Positions 1 through 8,218 of a stretch of DNA of 60,495 nt are shown here, piece by piece; the stretch's first letter is position 1, and each line of letters opens with the position of its first letter. The stretch is from positions 158,625 through 219,119 of the forward strand of contig NZ_FNGM01000014.1 of NCBI RefSeq assembly GCF_900102965.1, written 5' to 3'. The position numbers and the translations under genes are program-made. The notes under the pieces were generated by a model that searched no databases, was not told the DNA's origin, and worked only from the letters and a program-made list of their open reading frames with translations. Source of the DNA: Paenibacillus jilunlii. Its GTDB lineage: Bacteria > Bacillota > Bacilli > Paenibacillales > Paenibacillaceae.

Positions 1-109
1 GAAATGGAGGAATGAGAGGTAAAAGTACCTTTGAATTGTTCGAAGTAGGCGAAGTGGGTTGAGAGGCGATATAACTAGCTAAGTCCGTCTAACTGTAGTG
101 AGTAGCCTT

Positions 110-134
110 ATCACCCATAGGGTGATTTTGTTCT
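110..134 (+). terminator. Weak hairpin, possible terminator of an upstream gene
   Basis: ATCACCC (110-116) pairs perfectly with GGGTGAT (120-126) around a 3-nt loop and is followed by TTTGTTCT. The stem is short and the T-run broken, so termination is only plausible. Confidence 0.35.
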
Positions 135-280
135 AAATTATAACGATTAAACTTTTGCTCCCCTTTCCCATTTAATTCACTCGAGCTCCCGTGTTTTGAA
201 TAACTTTTCTGCCGGATCACATCATAAGGAATGGAGTTCAACCGGCTCTAAAAATATACAGAGCTGTGCATATGACACTG

Positions 281-309
281 TAGCCAATCGGCCAGTTCAG
301 TGGTATAAT
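281..309 (+). promoter_or_regulatory. Putative sigma-A promoter of prfA-prmC
   Basis: TATAAT at 304-309 is preceded by TGG, giving an extended -10 element. TAGCCA at 281-286 is a weak -35 with a 17-bp spacer. It lies about 85 bp upstream of the prfA start. Confidence 0.45.
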
Positions 310-395
310 ATAAAGTCGTATATCTATCTTTATTGTATCAACAATTTAAAGTATAAATATTGAATCTGAATTTGAATCAGGAGAGGTGAATTCCC

Positions 396-1463
396 TTGTT
401 GGACCGATTGCAATCCCTGGCGGACCGCTATGAGAAACTCAGTGAACTGCTTTGTGACCCGGATGTTGCAAGCGACAGTAAGAAACTGAGGGACTATTCC
501 AAAGAACAATCCGATTTGCAGCCCGCCTTTGAGGCGTATGCCGAATATAAAAATGTAATGGAAGAGCTTGAAGCCGCTAAGATGATGCAGGGCGAAAAGC
601 TTGATGATGAAATGAAAGAAATGGTCAAGATGGAGATTGAAGACCTGTCCTCGCGCCAGACTGCGCTGGAGGAGAAAATCCGCCTCCTGCTGCTGCCGAA
701 GGACCCTAATGACGACAAAAACGTGATCGTGGAAATCCGCGGTGCAGCCGGTGGGGATGAAGCCGCATTGTTCGCATCAGATCTGTACCGGATGTACACC
801 CGCTATGCCGATGCCCAGGGCTGGCGTGTGGAGCTGATGGATGTCAATACGAATGACCTCGGCGGCTTTAAAGAGGTTATCTTCATGATCAACGGGCGCG
901 GCGCGTACAGCAAAATGAAATTCGAAAGCGGCGCACACCGCGTGCAGCGTATCCCGACCACAGAATCCGGAGGACGTATTCATACCTCGACTTCTACCGT
1001 ATCGGTCATGCCGGAAGCGGAAGAGTTCGAGATTGAAATTCTCGATAAAGATATCCGCGTAGATACCTTCTGCTCCAGCGGAGCGGGCGGACAGTCGGTT
1101 AATACGACCAAATCAGCGGTTCGCGTAACCCACGTGCCTACCGGCATCGTGGCTACGTGTCAGGACGGCAAGTCCCAGAACTCCAACAAGGAGAAGGCGC
1201 TGCAGGTGCTCCGTGCCCGGATCTCGGATATGAAGCGCCAGGAAGAGGAAGCGAAATATGCCGGAGAACGCAAGAGCAAGGTCGGCACAGGTGACCGCAG
1301 TGAGCGTATCCGTACCTATAACTTCCCGCAGAGCCGTGTGACCGACCATCGTATCGGCCTTACGCTGCACCGTCTGGATCAAGTTATGAACGGTGATATT
1401 ACGGAAATTATCTCGGCCCTGTCGATTGCCGAACAAGCGGAATTGATGGAAAAAGGAGAATAA
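396..1463 (+). CDS. prfA: Peptide chain release factor 1 (RF1)
   Basis: RF1 reads UAA and UAG stop codons in the ribosomal A site and triggers release of the finished peptide. The 355-residue product has the usual family length. The catalytic GGQ motif is at residues 231-233 within SGAGGQSVN, followed by the conserved domain-3 region. The chosen start is TTG at 396, placed about 12 nt after an AGGAG ribosome binding site (379-383) and matching the usual RF1 N-terminus. prmC, whose product methylates the GGQ glutamine, begins 4 nt after the stop, so the two form an operon as in other Bacillales. Confidence 0.97.
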   Translation: MLDRLQSLADRYEKLSELLCDPDVASDSKKLRDYSKEQSDLQPAFEAYAEYKNVMEELEAAKMMQGEKLDDEMKEMVKMEIEDLSSRQTALEEKIRLLLLPKDPNDDKNVIVEIRGAAGGDEAALFASDLYRMYTRYADAQGWRVELMDVNTNDLGGFKEVIFMINGRGAYSKMKFESGAHRVQRIPTTESGGRIHTSTSTVSVMPEAEEFEIEILDKDIRVDTFCSSGAGGQSVNTTKSAVRVTHVPTGIVATCQDGKSQNSNKEKALQVLRARISDMKRQEEEAKYAGERKSKVGTGDRSERIRTYNFPQSRVTDHRIGLTLHRLDQVMNGDITEIISALSIAEQAELMEKGE

Positions 1464-1467
1464 TGCT

Positions 1468-2484
1468 TTGAAACACGACTCTTATGTCATGCCTGACGTG
1501 CAAAGCATCCGGGAAGCCTTTGCGGAGGCTTCTTCTTTTTTGGACAAATCCGGGTGCAATGAGCCGCAGCGCAGCAGCCAGCTTCTGCTGGAGCATGTGC
1601 TGGGCTTGTCCGGGGCGGCCTATTATATGGCGCTGGCTGATCCTTTTCCGCCAGCAGCGCGGGCGGCCTGGGAAGCCGGGGTTACCCGCCGGGCAGCCGG
1701 CGAGCCGGTGCAGTATATCATCGGCGAGCAGGAATTCTACGGGCGGGTATTCGAGGTAACGCCCGATGTGCTGATTCCCCGGCCCGAGACGGAGCTGCTC
1801 GTCGAGGCGGTTCTGAAGTACGGCGCGGAGCTGTGGCCGGACGGCTTGGCAGCGCCGCTGGGCGGAGCGGCGCGGGAAGGCGGGTGCGCTGCGTCCGGAG
1901 CCGCGCAGCGTCGTGATGAGGCGGGCGGCATGGCGGCCCGCCGAATGAACGGCGCGGCTGATACGCGCGCGCCCCGACCGCTGACCGCCGTCGACATCGG
2001 CGCCGGCAGCGGAGCGATCTCCGTCACGCTGGCGGCGGAAGCGCCGGCGTGGCGGGTCTGCGCCGGCGACATCTCGCCCGGCGCGCTGGCCGTGGCCGGG
2101 CGCAATGCGCAGCGGCACGGCACGGCAGTGGACCTGCGGCTCGGCGACCTGCTCGAGCCGTTTGCGGGGATGGAGACGGATATTCTCGTCTCCAACCCGC
2201 CGTATATCCCCGGCGGAGATATCGCCGGGCTGCAGCGCGAAGTGCGCGACCATGAGCCGCGCACCGCGCTGGATGGCGGCGATGACGGACTGGACCCGTA
2301 CCGCCGCATGATGGAACAGCTGCCGCTGCTGCCGGCCCCTCCGCGGCTGGTCGGCTTCGAGCTCGGCCAAGGCCAAGCCGAGCAGGTTGCCGAGCTGCTG
2401 CGGGCAGCAGGCCATTGGAGCGAGATCGTCACCATTGACGATCTCGCGGGCATTCCCCGCCATGTGTTGGGTATAGCCCGCTAG
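1468..2484 (+). CDS. prmC: Release factor glutamine methyltransferase
   Basis: PrmC transfers a methyl group from S-adenosylmethionine to the GGQ glutamine of RF1 and RF2. The N-terminal helical domain is followed by a Rossmann methyltransferase domain with a SAM-binding DIGAGSGAISV motif and the hallmark NPPY at residues 243-246. At 338 residues it is longer than the usual 280-290. The excess is an Ala/Gly/Arg-rich stretch at about residues 120-170, between PRPETELLVE and the SAM motif. That stretch is encoded by very GC-rich DNA with several inverted repeats (for example 1887-1910 and 1920-1942). The TTG start at 1468 is supported by AAGGAG at 1453-1458. It is cotranscribed with prfA. Confidence 0.95.
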   Translation: MKHDSYVMPDVQSIREAFAEASSFLDKSGCNEPQRSSQLLLEHVLGLSGAAYYMALADPFPPAARAAWEAGVTRRAAGEPVQYIIGEQEFYGRVFEVTPDVLIPRPETELLVEAVLKYGAELWPDGLAAPLGGAAREGGCAASGAAQRRDEAGGMAARRMNGAADTRAPRPLTAVDIGAGSGAISVTLAAEAPAWRVCAGDISPGALAVAGRNAQRHGTAVDLRLGDLLEPFAGMETDILVSNPPYIPGGDIAGLQREVRDHEPRTALDGGDDGLDPYRRMMEQLPLLPAPPRLVGFELGQGQAEQVAELLRAAGHWSEIVTIDDLAGIPRHVLGIAR

Positions 2485-2564
2485 AGCGGCGGGCCAAATG
2501 CTGTTAATTGCTGGCGATGATTACCCATTGAGCGCGGTCAGTTACCGCCGGGCAGAGACTGCCA

Positions 2565-2646
2565 GGGCACGCCGGACAAGCCGACTACGCCGGTACGCTG
2601 GGCACGCCGGACAAGCCGACTACGCCGGACAAGCAGGGCACGCCGG
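2565..2646 (+). repeat. 35-bp GC-rich tandem repeat, about 2.3 units
   Basis: A 29-bp sequence beginning GGGCACGCCGGACAAGCC occurs identically at 2565-2593 and 2600-2628, a period of 35 bp. A third partial copy, GGGCACGCCGG, is at 2636-2646. The inner word GCCGGACAAGC also recurs. It sits just downstream of prmC, outside any supported gene. Confidence 0.8.
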
Positions 2647-2693
2647 GATAAGCTGCGGGTATCTCCTGTCCGGAGCATGAACTTCTAAAGCTG

Positions 2694-2878
2694 AAGTGGA
2701 ATTTCTCCACTTAACCAGCGGGAGTCCCGCCCAAATTGATGGTTAGTGGGAATTTCTCCACTTAATTCGAAAGAAATCAAGGCTAGTTACTCAAAACAGC
2801 CGGATTAGTTCTACTTTTTCCCACTAATGATGATGCTGAGGCCGATAACCGCTAAATTAGTTCTACTTTTTCCACCTA
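2694..2878 (+). repeat. Cluster of short AT-rich dispersed repeats
   Basis: There are four related units. AAGTGGAATTTCTCCACTT at 2694-2712 is itself an inverted repeat. A variant with AGTGGGAATTTCTCCACTT occupies 2743-2765. ATTAGTTCTACTTTTTCCC followed by ACTAAT lies at 2804-2828, with ATTAGT/ACTAAT ends. AATTAGTTCTACTTTTTCC starts near 2855. Closely related units recur at 12056-12238, also outside genes, so this is a dispersed family. Confidence 0.7.
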
Positions 2879-3005
2879 TAACTATTAATGAGCGCATAAG
2901 TAAGGCATTCGAGTTACCTATTACCGGATATACTGCGCGCTACTATGAACTGGAGTGGTATGAGCAGGCATCCGCGCGCCGGAGCAGAACTGTTCCCGTA
3001 TGAAA

Positions 3006-3035
3006 TTGTATTTTTGCTGCCCCTTCCTTTACAAT
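3006..3035 (+). promoter_or_regulatory. Putative promoter of the first SEDS gene
   Basis: TTGTAT (3006-3011), an 18-bp spacer and TACAAT (3030-3035). The spacer contains CTGCCCCTT. Almost the same sequence precedes the second SEDS gene (4398-4427), so both promoter and gene appear to have been duplicated. Confidence 0.55.
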
Positions 3036-3103
3036 GGAATTGACGGGACTTTAGCGAGAGACAAGAAATTAAGAAGACCCAGTACAGAGTAAGGAGACAG
3101 AAT

Positions 3104-4288
3104 ATGCTTCAGAAGATTAAAAAGATCGACGGCGTCATCGTAATCATTTTAGTGCTGCTGATGGTCGTCAGTATTTTTTCCATATACAGCGTCACGCATG
3201 GACGGGATAAGCTGGATGGGGCGCATCTGCGGATGATCAAGTTCTATGTGCTGGGCATTATCGCTTTTTTCGGATTGACCTTTGTGGATTACCGGCTGCT
3301 CGTGAAGTACGCGCTGTACATTTATGTTACGGGAATTGGGATTCTGGTGCTGGTCAGCTTTATCGGCAAAGAGCAGAACGGAGCCCAGGGCTGGATTAAA
3401 TTTGGAGGCTTCAGTCTGCAGCCGGCGGAGCTGTTCAAGCTGATATTGATTCTATTCCTGGCAGCTGTACTGGTGCGCAAGCACAAAAACAAGCTGATGT
3501 TCTGGCAGGATGTAGTTCCTTTGGGGCTGCTTACCCTGCTGCCGTTCCTGATCGTCATCAGTCAAAATGACCTGGGCAACGCCCTTTCCTATATCGTAAT
3601 TCTGGTCGGGTTGCTGTGGATCGGCAATATTAAGTTTACCCATGCGCTGATTGGACTGCTGGTCATAGGCGGTGTCGCAGCGGGGGGGATTACCAGCTAC
3701 ATTCACTACCACGATGAAATCAAAGATTTCCTTACGGACATCGGCCGTTCACACTGGGTGGAGCGGTTTGATCCATGGCTGGTCCCTGACGAAGCGACGG
3801 CGAAGGCGAGCTACCATACCAAAAATGCCAAGCTGGCTATCGCTTCGGGCGGGATGAGCGGTGAAGGATACATGGAAGGCAGCTCCGTGCAGACGGACCG
3901 GGTGCCTTACACCTATTCGGATTCTATCTTTGTGCAGATCGCTGAGGAGTTTGGCTTTGTAGGCTCGGCGCTGGTGCTGCTGCTCTACTTTATACTGATA
4001 CACCGGATGATTCTCATTGCACTGGAGAGCAAAGATAGGGGAGGGCCGTTCCTGATCGTCGGAATTGTCGCCATGATGCTCTATCAGATATTTGAAAATA
4101 TCGGCGCATTCATCGGCCTGATGCCGCTGACCGGCATTACGCTTCCGTTCATCAGCTATGGGGGAACCTCGCTTATGATTAATATGGCCAGTATCGGCCT
4201 GGTCATGAGTGTGCGCCTGCACGGTCAGGAAGTGGAAGAGGATCTGCCGAGTCCATCGGTCTACACCTCCCCGGCCAAGCAGGGATAG
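3104..4288 (+). CDS. SEDS family protein (FtsW/RodA/SpoVE type), copy 1
   Basis: The 394-residue polytopic membrane protein has about ten hydrophobic segments. SEDS proteins are peptidoglycan glycosyltransferases that work with class B penicillin-binding proteins in septum, cell-body or spore-cortex synthesis. Family landmarks are visible: LQPAELFKL, QNDLGNAL, FDPWLVP, IASGG-SGEGYM, AEEFGFVGSA, and near the C-terminus MPLTGITLPFISYGGTS. The start at 3104 has AAGGAGA upstream. A close paralog follows at 4515, and a terminator separates them. Position between prmC and spoIIR suggests a sporulation or cell-wall role, but which SEDS function (division, elongation or cortex) cannot be told from sequence alone. 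Confidence 0.88.
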   Translation: MLQKIKKIDGVIVIILVLLMVVSIFSIYSVTHGRDKLDGAHLRMIKFYVLGIIAFFGLTFVDYRLLVKYALYIYVTGIGILVLVSFIGKEQNGAQGWIKFGGFSLQPAELFKLILILFLAAVLVRKHKNKLMFWQDVVPLGLLTLLPFLIVISQNDLGNALSYIVILVGLLWIGNIKFTHALIGLLVIGGVAAGGITSYIHYHDEIKDFLTDIGRSHWVERFDPWLVPDEATAKASYHTKNAKLAIASGGMSGEGYMEGSSVQTDRVPYTYSDSIFVQIAEEFGFVGSALVLLLYFILIHRMILIALESKDRGGPFLIVGIVAMMLYQIFENIGAFIGLMPLTGITLPFISYGGTSLMINMASIGLVMSVRLHGQEVEEDLPSPSVYTSPAKQG

Positions 4289-4305
4289 TTGAATAAAGCA
4301 ACCCG

Positions 4306-4345
4306 AAACCGCTGCAGCTCATCTGATGATGGGCCGGCGGTTTTT
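4306..4345 (+). terminator. Intrinsic terminator after SEDS copy 1
   Basis: AAACCGC (4306-4312) pairs with GCGGTTT (4337-4343). An inner GCTCATC/GATGGGC stem extends the hairpin, and TTTTT follows. Confidence 0.8.
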
Positions 4346-4397
4346 GCTGTGCAGCAGGCAGCTTAGCCCAGGGATTTGGTGGACAGTTGTGAAAAAA

Positions 4398-4427
4398 TTG
4401 TATTTACCCTGCCCCTTGCTTTAAAAT
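4398..4427 (+). promoter_or_regulatory. Putative promoter of the second SEDS gene
   Basis: TTGTAT (4398-4403), 18-bp spacer, TAAAAT (4422-4427). It shares ATTGTATTT, CTGCCCCTT, CTTTA and AATGGAA, in the same order and spacing, with the promoter at 3006-3035. Confidence 0.55.
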
Positions 4428-4514
4428 GGAAATCAACGGCTTCGCTCTAAATACCGCTCTAAATGCATGTGTAGCGGGCAAGCCTAAATCCGGACATAGT
4501 TAGGGGTCTGCACC

Positions 4515-5681
4515 ATGCTGCAAAGGTTCAAAAAGATAGATGGTGTCATTGTCGTTGTGCTGCTGATGCTGATGGCGATCAGTATTTTATCGATATACAG
4601 CGTAACGCACGGGCGAAAAGATGATGGATTACACATCCAGATGATAAAGTGGTACGGGGTGGGCTTCGTTGCTTTTTTTGGACTGTCCCTGTTTGATTAC
4701 CGGCTTCTGGTCAAATATGCACATTATATTTATATACTGGGTGTGGGGATCCTGGTGGTGGTCAGCTTTGTGGGTAAAGTGAAAAACGGGGCACGGGGAT
4801 GGCTCGAAATTGGAGGGTTAAGTCTACAGCCGGCGGAGCTGTTCAAGCTGATCCTGATTCTTGCGCTCGCTGCGCTGCTGGTCCGCAAAAACAAGGGTGA
4901 GCTTCTGTTCTGGCGTGATGTTGTGCCGCTCAGTCTGGTGGCGCTGCTGCCGTTTGCAGTCGTCATTATCCAGAACGATCTGGGCAATGCGCTGAGCTAC
5001 ATGGTCATTCTGGTTGGTCTGCTGTGGATTGGCCGGATCAAATGGTCCCATGCCCTGATCGGTCTGATTATTTTTGGCGGCGCGATATTCGGTTTCATTT
5101 ACAGCTATATCAACTATCATGAGCAGATGACAAATTTTCTCAGCGAGACCATTGGCCGCAAGCATTTTGTAGCCCGCTTTGACCCCTGGCTGGTCCCGGA
5201 GCTGGCCAGCAGCGATGACAGCTATCAGACGCGGAATGCCAAAATAGCCATTGCCTCGGGTGGGCTCAGCGGAGAAGGATATATGAAGGGCGGCTCGGTC
5301 CAGTCCGGTAAAATACCGGTGCTGTATACGGATGCGATATTTGCACAGATTGCCGAAGAGTTCGGTTTCGTAGGGGCGGCATTGCTGCTGCTGCTGTTTT
5401 TTATTCTGATTCACCGGATGATTATGATTGCTCTGGAATGCCGGGAACGTGCAGGACCTTTTCTGATTATTGGGATGGTGGCGATGCTGCTGTACCAGAT
5501 TTTTGAGAACATCGGGGCGTATATCGGCCTTATGCCGTTGACAGGAATTACGCTTCCCTTCATTAGTTATGGCGGAACCTCTATTGTGATTAATATGGCC
5601 AGTATGGGGATTGCCATGAGTGTGCTGCTGTATGGACAGGATGTGGAGGAAAATCTGCCTGCGCCTGCCGTATATTTTTGA
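4515..5681 (+). CDS. SEDS family protein (FtsW/RodA/SpoVE type), copy 2
   Basis: The 388-residue membrane protein is collinear with copy 1 at 3104 over its whole length and carries the same landmarks: LQPAELFKL, QNDLGNAL, FDPWLVP, IASGGLSGEGYM, AEEFGFVGAA and MPLTGITLPFISYGGTS. It is a predicted peptidoglycan glycosyltransferase. The two copies differ mainly in the extracytoplasmic loop after residue 200 (copy 2 has SETIGRKHFVARF) and at the C-terminus. Each has its own promoter, and a terminator lies between them, so they can be expressed separately. spoIIR follows with its own sporulation promoter. Confidence 0.88.
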   Translation: MLQRFKKIDGVIVVVLLMLMAISILSIYSVTHGRKDDGLHIQMIKWYGVGFVAFFGLSLFDYRLLVKYAHYIYILGVGILVVVSFVGKVKNGARGWLEIGGLSLQPAELFKLILILALAALLVRKNKGELLFWRDVVPLSLVALLPFAVVIIQNDLGNALSYMVILVGLLWIGRIKWSHALIGLIIFGGAIFGFIYSYINYHEQMTNFLSETIGRKHFVARFDPWLVPELASSDDSYQTRNAKIAIASGGLSGEGYMKGGSVQSGKIPVLYTDAIFAQIAEEFGFVGAALLLLLFFILIHRMIMIALECRERAGPFLIIGMVAMLLYQIFENIGAYIGLMPLTGITLPFISYGGTSIVINMASMGIAMSVLLYGQDVEENLPAPAVYF

Positions 5682-5706
5682 AGGGAATTAATTAATAGAT
5701 TAATAG

Positions 5707-5736
5707 GTTTGCAGTCTCTCATCCCTGGGCATACTA
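5707..5736 (+). promoter_or_regulatory. Sigma-F type promoter of spoIIR
   Basis: GTTTG (5707-5711) fits the sigma-F -35 GYWTA at 4 of 5 positions. After a 15-bp spacer, GGGCATACTA (5727-5736) fits the -10 GGNNANANTW at every fixed position. In B. subtilis spoIIR is a forespore sigma-F gene, so context agrees. Confidence 0.65.
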
Positions 5737-5772
5737 GGGGCATAAGAGTTTGTGGGAGAGGGGCTGCTGGAA

Positions 5773-6531
5773 ATGGAATGGAGCAAAACTGGAAAACAGG
5801 ATTCTTTACGGGTAACTTTTAAGTATACTGCCATTTTAATTTGTTTTTTTATGATCCTCATGATGGCCTGGGAAGGGCAAAAAACCGATGCCGCCGTAGC
5901 GGATGCATTGATTCCGCAGGATTCGATACGGCTGCGCATTCTGGCAAACTCGGATGCGGCGGGTGATCAGCTGGTCAAACGCCAGATTCGTGACCGCATA
6001 GTCGAACAGATGAACCAGTGGGTGGCCCTGCTGGAAGACCCGCAGAGCCTGGAGCAGGCCCGGAAGCTGATCCGGAGCCATTTGCCGGAACTGAATGCGC
6101 TGGTGGCCGGGGAGCTTAAAGAGCGGGGGATTGACTATGGCTATACAGTAGAACTGGGCGTCGTTCCCTTCCCGACCAAAATGTACGGAGGTACTGTCTA
6201 TCCGGCCGGAGAATATGAAGCGGTACGGGTCACGCTGGGCGCAGGTCAGGGGCAGAACTGGTGGTGCGTGCTGTTCCCTCCGCTGTGCTTTATCGACGCA
6301 GGGTCAGGGGATGCGGCAGCGCCTGCCGCGGCTAAGGCACGAACCGTCTCGGCTGCTGCCGCCGGAGAGGGAGCCAAGGTGAACGGGGCAGCGAAGGGAG
6401 CCGTTACCACAGCTTCTGACTCTAGTAAAGCTGATGTGGCAAGCGGAGAGGCGGAAACGCCGAAGGTACGATTCTTCTTCTTGGAACTGCTGCAGAATAT
6501 CTGGAGCTGGATCAGCGGATTGTTCCGCTGA
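5773..6531 (+). CDS. spoIIR: Stage II sporulation protein R
   Basis: SpoIIR is secreted from the forespore and activates the SpoIIGA protease, which processes pro-sigma-E in the mother cell. The protein has one N-terminal membrane segment (about residues 17-36) and the conserved core from IPQDSIRLRILANSD through the WWCVLFPPLCFID signature. An Ala-rich linker and a C-terminal hydrophobic stretch (FFLELLQNIWSWISGLF) follow. An in-frame GTG at 5752 would lie almost at the predicted transcription start, so ATG 5773 is preferred, with GGGAGAGGGG upstream (252 residues). The sigma-F promoter lies directly upstream. Confidence 0.93.
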   Translation: MEWSKTGKQDSLRVTFKYTAILICFFMILMMAWEGQKTDAAVADALIPQDSIRLRILANSDAAGDQLVKRQIRDRIVEQMNQWVALLEDPQSLEQARKLIRSHLPELNALVAGELKERGIDYGYTVELGVVPFPTKMYGGTVYPAGEYEAVRVTLGAGQGQNWWCVLFPPLCFIDAGSGDAAAPAAAKARTVSAAAAGEGAKVNGAAKGAVTTASDSSKADVASGEAETPKVRFFFLELLQNIWSWISGLFR

Positions 6532-6578
6532 GCTTCTATGAATCTATAACGGGCTATGTTACGATAGAATGTGAATTG

Positions 6579-6620
6579 AAGCGGTTTTCCTGCGGCGCCA
6601 CCTGGTGGGGCCGCTTTGTT
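6579..6620 (+). terminator. Hairpin downstream of spoIIR
   Basis: AAGCGG (6579-6584) pairs with CCGCTT (6611-6616). An inner GCCACC/GGTGGGGC stem extends it. Only a short T-rich tail (TTGTT) follows, so it is a moderate terminator candidate. Confidence 0.55.
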
Positions 6621-6648
6621 GAAATTTCTATGAAAGCTTGTGATGTAA

Positions 6649-7911
6649 ATGACCAAACCCCAAGATTCCTCGTTTGCGGTCCAGCGCCGCAGCGGCCAAA
6701 TAGATTCAACCCGGTACTGGAAGTTGTCACCAGCAGAAGAACCTGGTGCGGATTCCGCACTCTATCCGCAGAGTGAAGGTGACCGGCAAGCCATTGCAGA
6801 GGCGGCAGCTCTGCTGCGGGAAGGAAGCACCGTCGCGTTCCCGACGGAGACGGTGTACGGGCTGGGGGCGGATGCCACCAGCACAGCTGCGGTAGAGGCT
6901 GTCTTTGCTGCCAAGGGCCGGCCTTCCGACAATCCGCTGATTGTGCATATTGCCCGCCGGAGCGATCTGGACGGGCTGGTGACGGAGGTGCATCCTTCTG
7001 CGGCAGCGTTGATTGACGCTTTTTGGCCGGGTCCGCTGACCGTCGTGCTGCCCGTCCGTCCCGGCGTGCTGTCGCCGCTGGTGACGGCGGGGCTGGACAC
7101 GGTTGGCGTGCGTATGCCGGACCATCCGCTCGCGCTGGCGCTGATCCGCGCGGCGGACTGTCCGGTGGCCGCGCCCAGTGCCAACCGCTCCGGGCGGCCG
7201 AGTCCTACGCTGGCCGCCCATGTGCTGGAGGACCTCGCCGGATATATCGGCGGGGTGCTTGACGGCGGCGCGGCCGGGGTCGGCCTGGAGTCGACCGTCG
7301 TGCAGGTGCAGCCTGACGGGACGGCCGCGGTGCTCCGCCCCGGCGGCATCACCGCCGAGCAGCTCGCGGCGGTGCTCGGTCCCGGAGCCGTCGCTGCGGC
7401 TCCGGCTACTGCCGTGGATTACGCCGCCGGGCCTGGCGGCGCGTCCACGGCACCTGCGGAAGCGCCTGCGGCAGCTTCCGCCCAGCCCCCCGGCGCGGCG
7501 CAGGCCGCCGGGGACAGCAGCCCGGCGCCGCGCGCGCCGGGCATGAAGTACACGCACTACGCCCCGCGCGGAGCGCTTGGCGTAGTGCGCGGGGCTTCCG
7601 CGCGGCGCGTGGCGGAAGCCGCCGCGGGCCTGCTGCAGGCGGCGCAGCGCGCCGGCGAGATCACGGGCCTGCTCCTCTTCGAGGAGCATAAGGCCCTGTA
7701 TCCCGCCGGGGCGGCCGCCTGCGTCGTTTCCCTCGGCTCGCTGGCCTCGCCGGAGGAAGGGGCACGCTCCCTGTATGCCGCGCTGCGGCGCTTCGATGAA
7801 GCGGGAGCGACCTATATTCTGGCCGAGGCCTGTCCGGATACCGGCCTCGGCGCCGCAATCATGAACCGGCTGATGAAAGCCGCCGGAGGTACCGTCATCG
7901 ACGCAGACTGA
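6649..7911 (+). CDS. ywlC: L-threonylcarbamoyladenylate synthase (Sua5/YwlC)
   Basis: The enzyme makes threonylcarbamoyl-AMP from threonine, bicarbonate and ATP, the first step of t6A37 tRNA modification. The YrdC domain (about residues 45-230) shows VAFPTETVYGLGAD, KGRPSDNPLIVH, PGPLTVVL, VGVRMPDHPLA and APSANRSGRPSPT. A Sua5 C-terminal domain starts at MKYTHYAPRG. At 420 residues it exceeds the usual ~345. The surplus is a long Ala/Pro/Gly linker at about 245-300, and there is also an N-terminal extension of about 40 residues. The linker region DNA is very GC-rich and is followed by a perfect 11-bp inverted repeat (7553-7563/7579-7589). ATG 6649 lacks a convincing ribosome binding site, so the start is uncertain. 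Confidence 0.92.
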   Translation: MTKPQDSSFAVQRRSGQIDSTRYWKLSPAEEPGADSALYPQSEGDRQAIAEAAALLREGSTVAFPTETVYGLGADATSTAAVEAVFAAKGRPSDNPLIVHIARRSDLDGLVTEVHPSAAALIDAFWPGPLTVVLPVRPGVLSPLVTAGLDTVGVRMPDHPLALALIRAADCPVAAPSANRSGRPSPTLAAHVLEDLAGYIGGVLDGGAAGVGLESTVVQVQPDGTAAVLRPGGITAEQLAAVLGPGAVAAAPATAVDYAAGPGGASTAPAEAPAAASAQPPGAAQAAGDSSPAPRAPGMKYTHYAPRGALGVVRGASARRVAEAAAGLLQAAQRAGEITGLLLFEEHKALYPAGAAACVVSLGSLASPEEGARSLYAALRRFDEAGATYILAEACPDTGLGAAIMNRLMKAAGGTVIDAD

Positions 7912-8218
7912 CCCGGTGAGTCTTCGGGCTGTCTCCCTTGACAGCCGCTGGCTGAACCAGCGGTGATCTGCCCGCCTCTTTGAACCGCTTTACTGCCGCA
8001 TTTCCCGGACTGTATATGGTCCTGTTCTTATCGGGAATCATCGCTGCTGTGCGTTGTGATCTGATCTTGGGCTGACTTGTTTTTTAGTGTAAAATGCAAT
8101 CAGTGCTATACTCCTATATTGGAATTGGAATTTACGTGCTCCGCTGCTTTTCCGCCCAGTCATGAATCCCCCCTTGTCCGCATATGATTGTGGTACAAGA
8201 CTTTCGGACTTTGGGGGT
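7912..8218. other. Intergenic region between ywlC and mntP
   Basis: Two adjacent hairpins lie just after ywlC: GGCTGTC/GACAGCC (7927-7946) and CGCTGG/CCAGCG (7946-7962). Neither has a T-run. TTGGGC (8067-8072), 17 bp, TAAAAT (8090-8095) is a weak promoter candidate for mntP. I looked for the conserved core of the manganese yybP-ykoY riboswitch and did not see it. Confidence 0.4.

Larger units (their letters stand above)
1..395. other. Region upstream of prfA
   Basis: No gene is recognised here. One forward frame stays open from position 3 to a stop at 60-62, so the window could begin inside the 3' end of an upstream gene, but its 19 residues match nothing I know. A small hairpin (110-126) and a promoter-like sequence (281-309) are listed separately. 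The rest is AT-rich sequence without visible features. Confidence 0.5.
2485..3103. other. Long intergenic region with two repeat types
   Basis: About 620 bp lie between prmC and the first SEDS gene. The region holds a GC-rich 35-bp tandem repeat (2565-2646), a cluster of short AT-rich repeats (2694-2878) and the promoter of the next gene (3006-3035). A 60-codon open frame at 2498-2680 is low-complexity sequence read through the tandem repeat and is not considered a gene. Confidence 0.6.

Noticed and set aside
3..62. Short forward open frame at the left edge ending in TGA at 60-62
   Set aside because: Only 19 codons and no recognisable family; it may be the tail of an upstream gene but cannot be supported.
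2498..2680. 60-codon forward open frame after prmC
   Set aside because: It reads through the GC-rich tandem repeat, has low complexity and no ribosome binding site.
6727..7689. 320-codon minus-strand open frame opposite ywlC
   Set aside because: Long antisense frames are expected in GC-rich coding DNA; composition is Arg-rich and the plus strand encodes a clear Sua5 protein.
7912..8218. Manganese yybP-ykoY riboswitch before mntP
   Set aside because: Searched by eye for the conserved GGGGAGTA-type core and did not find it; only simple hairpins.
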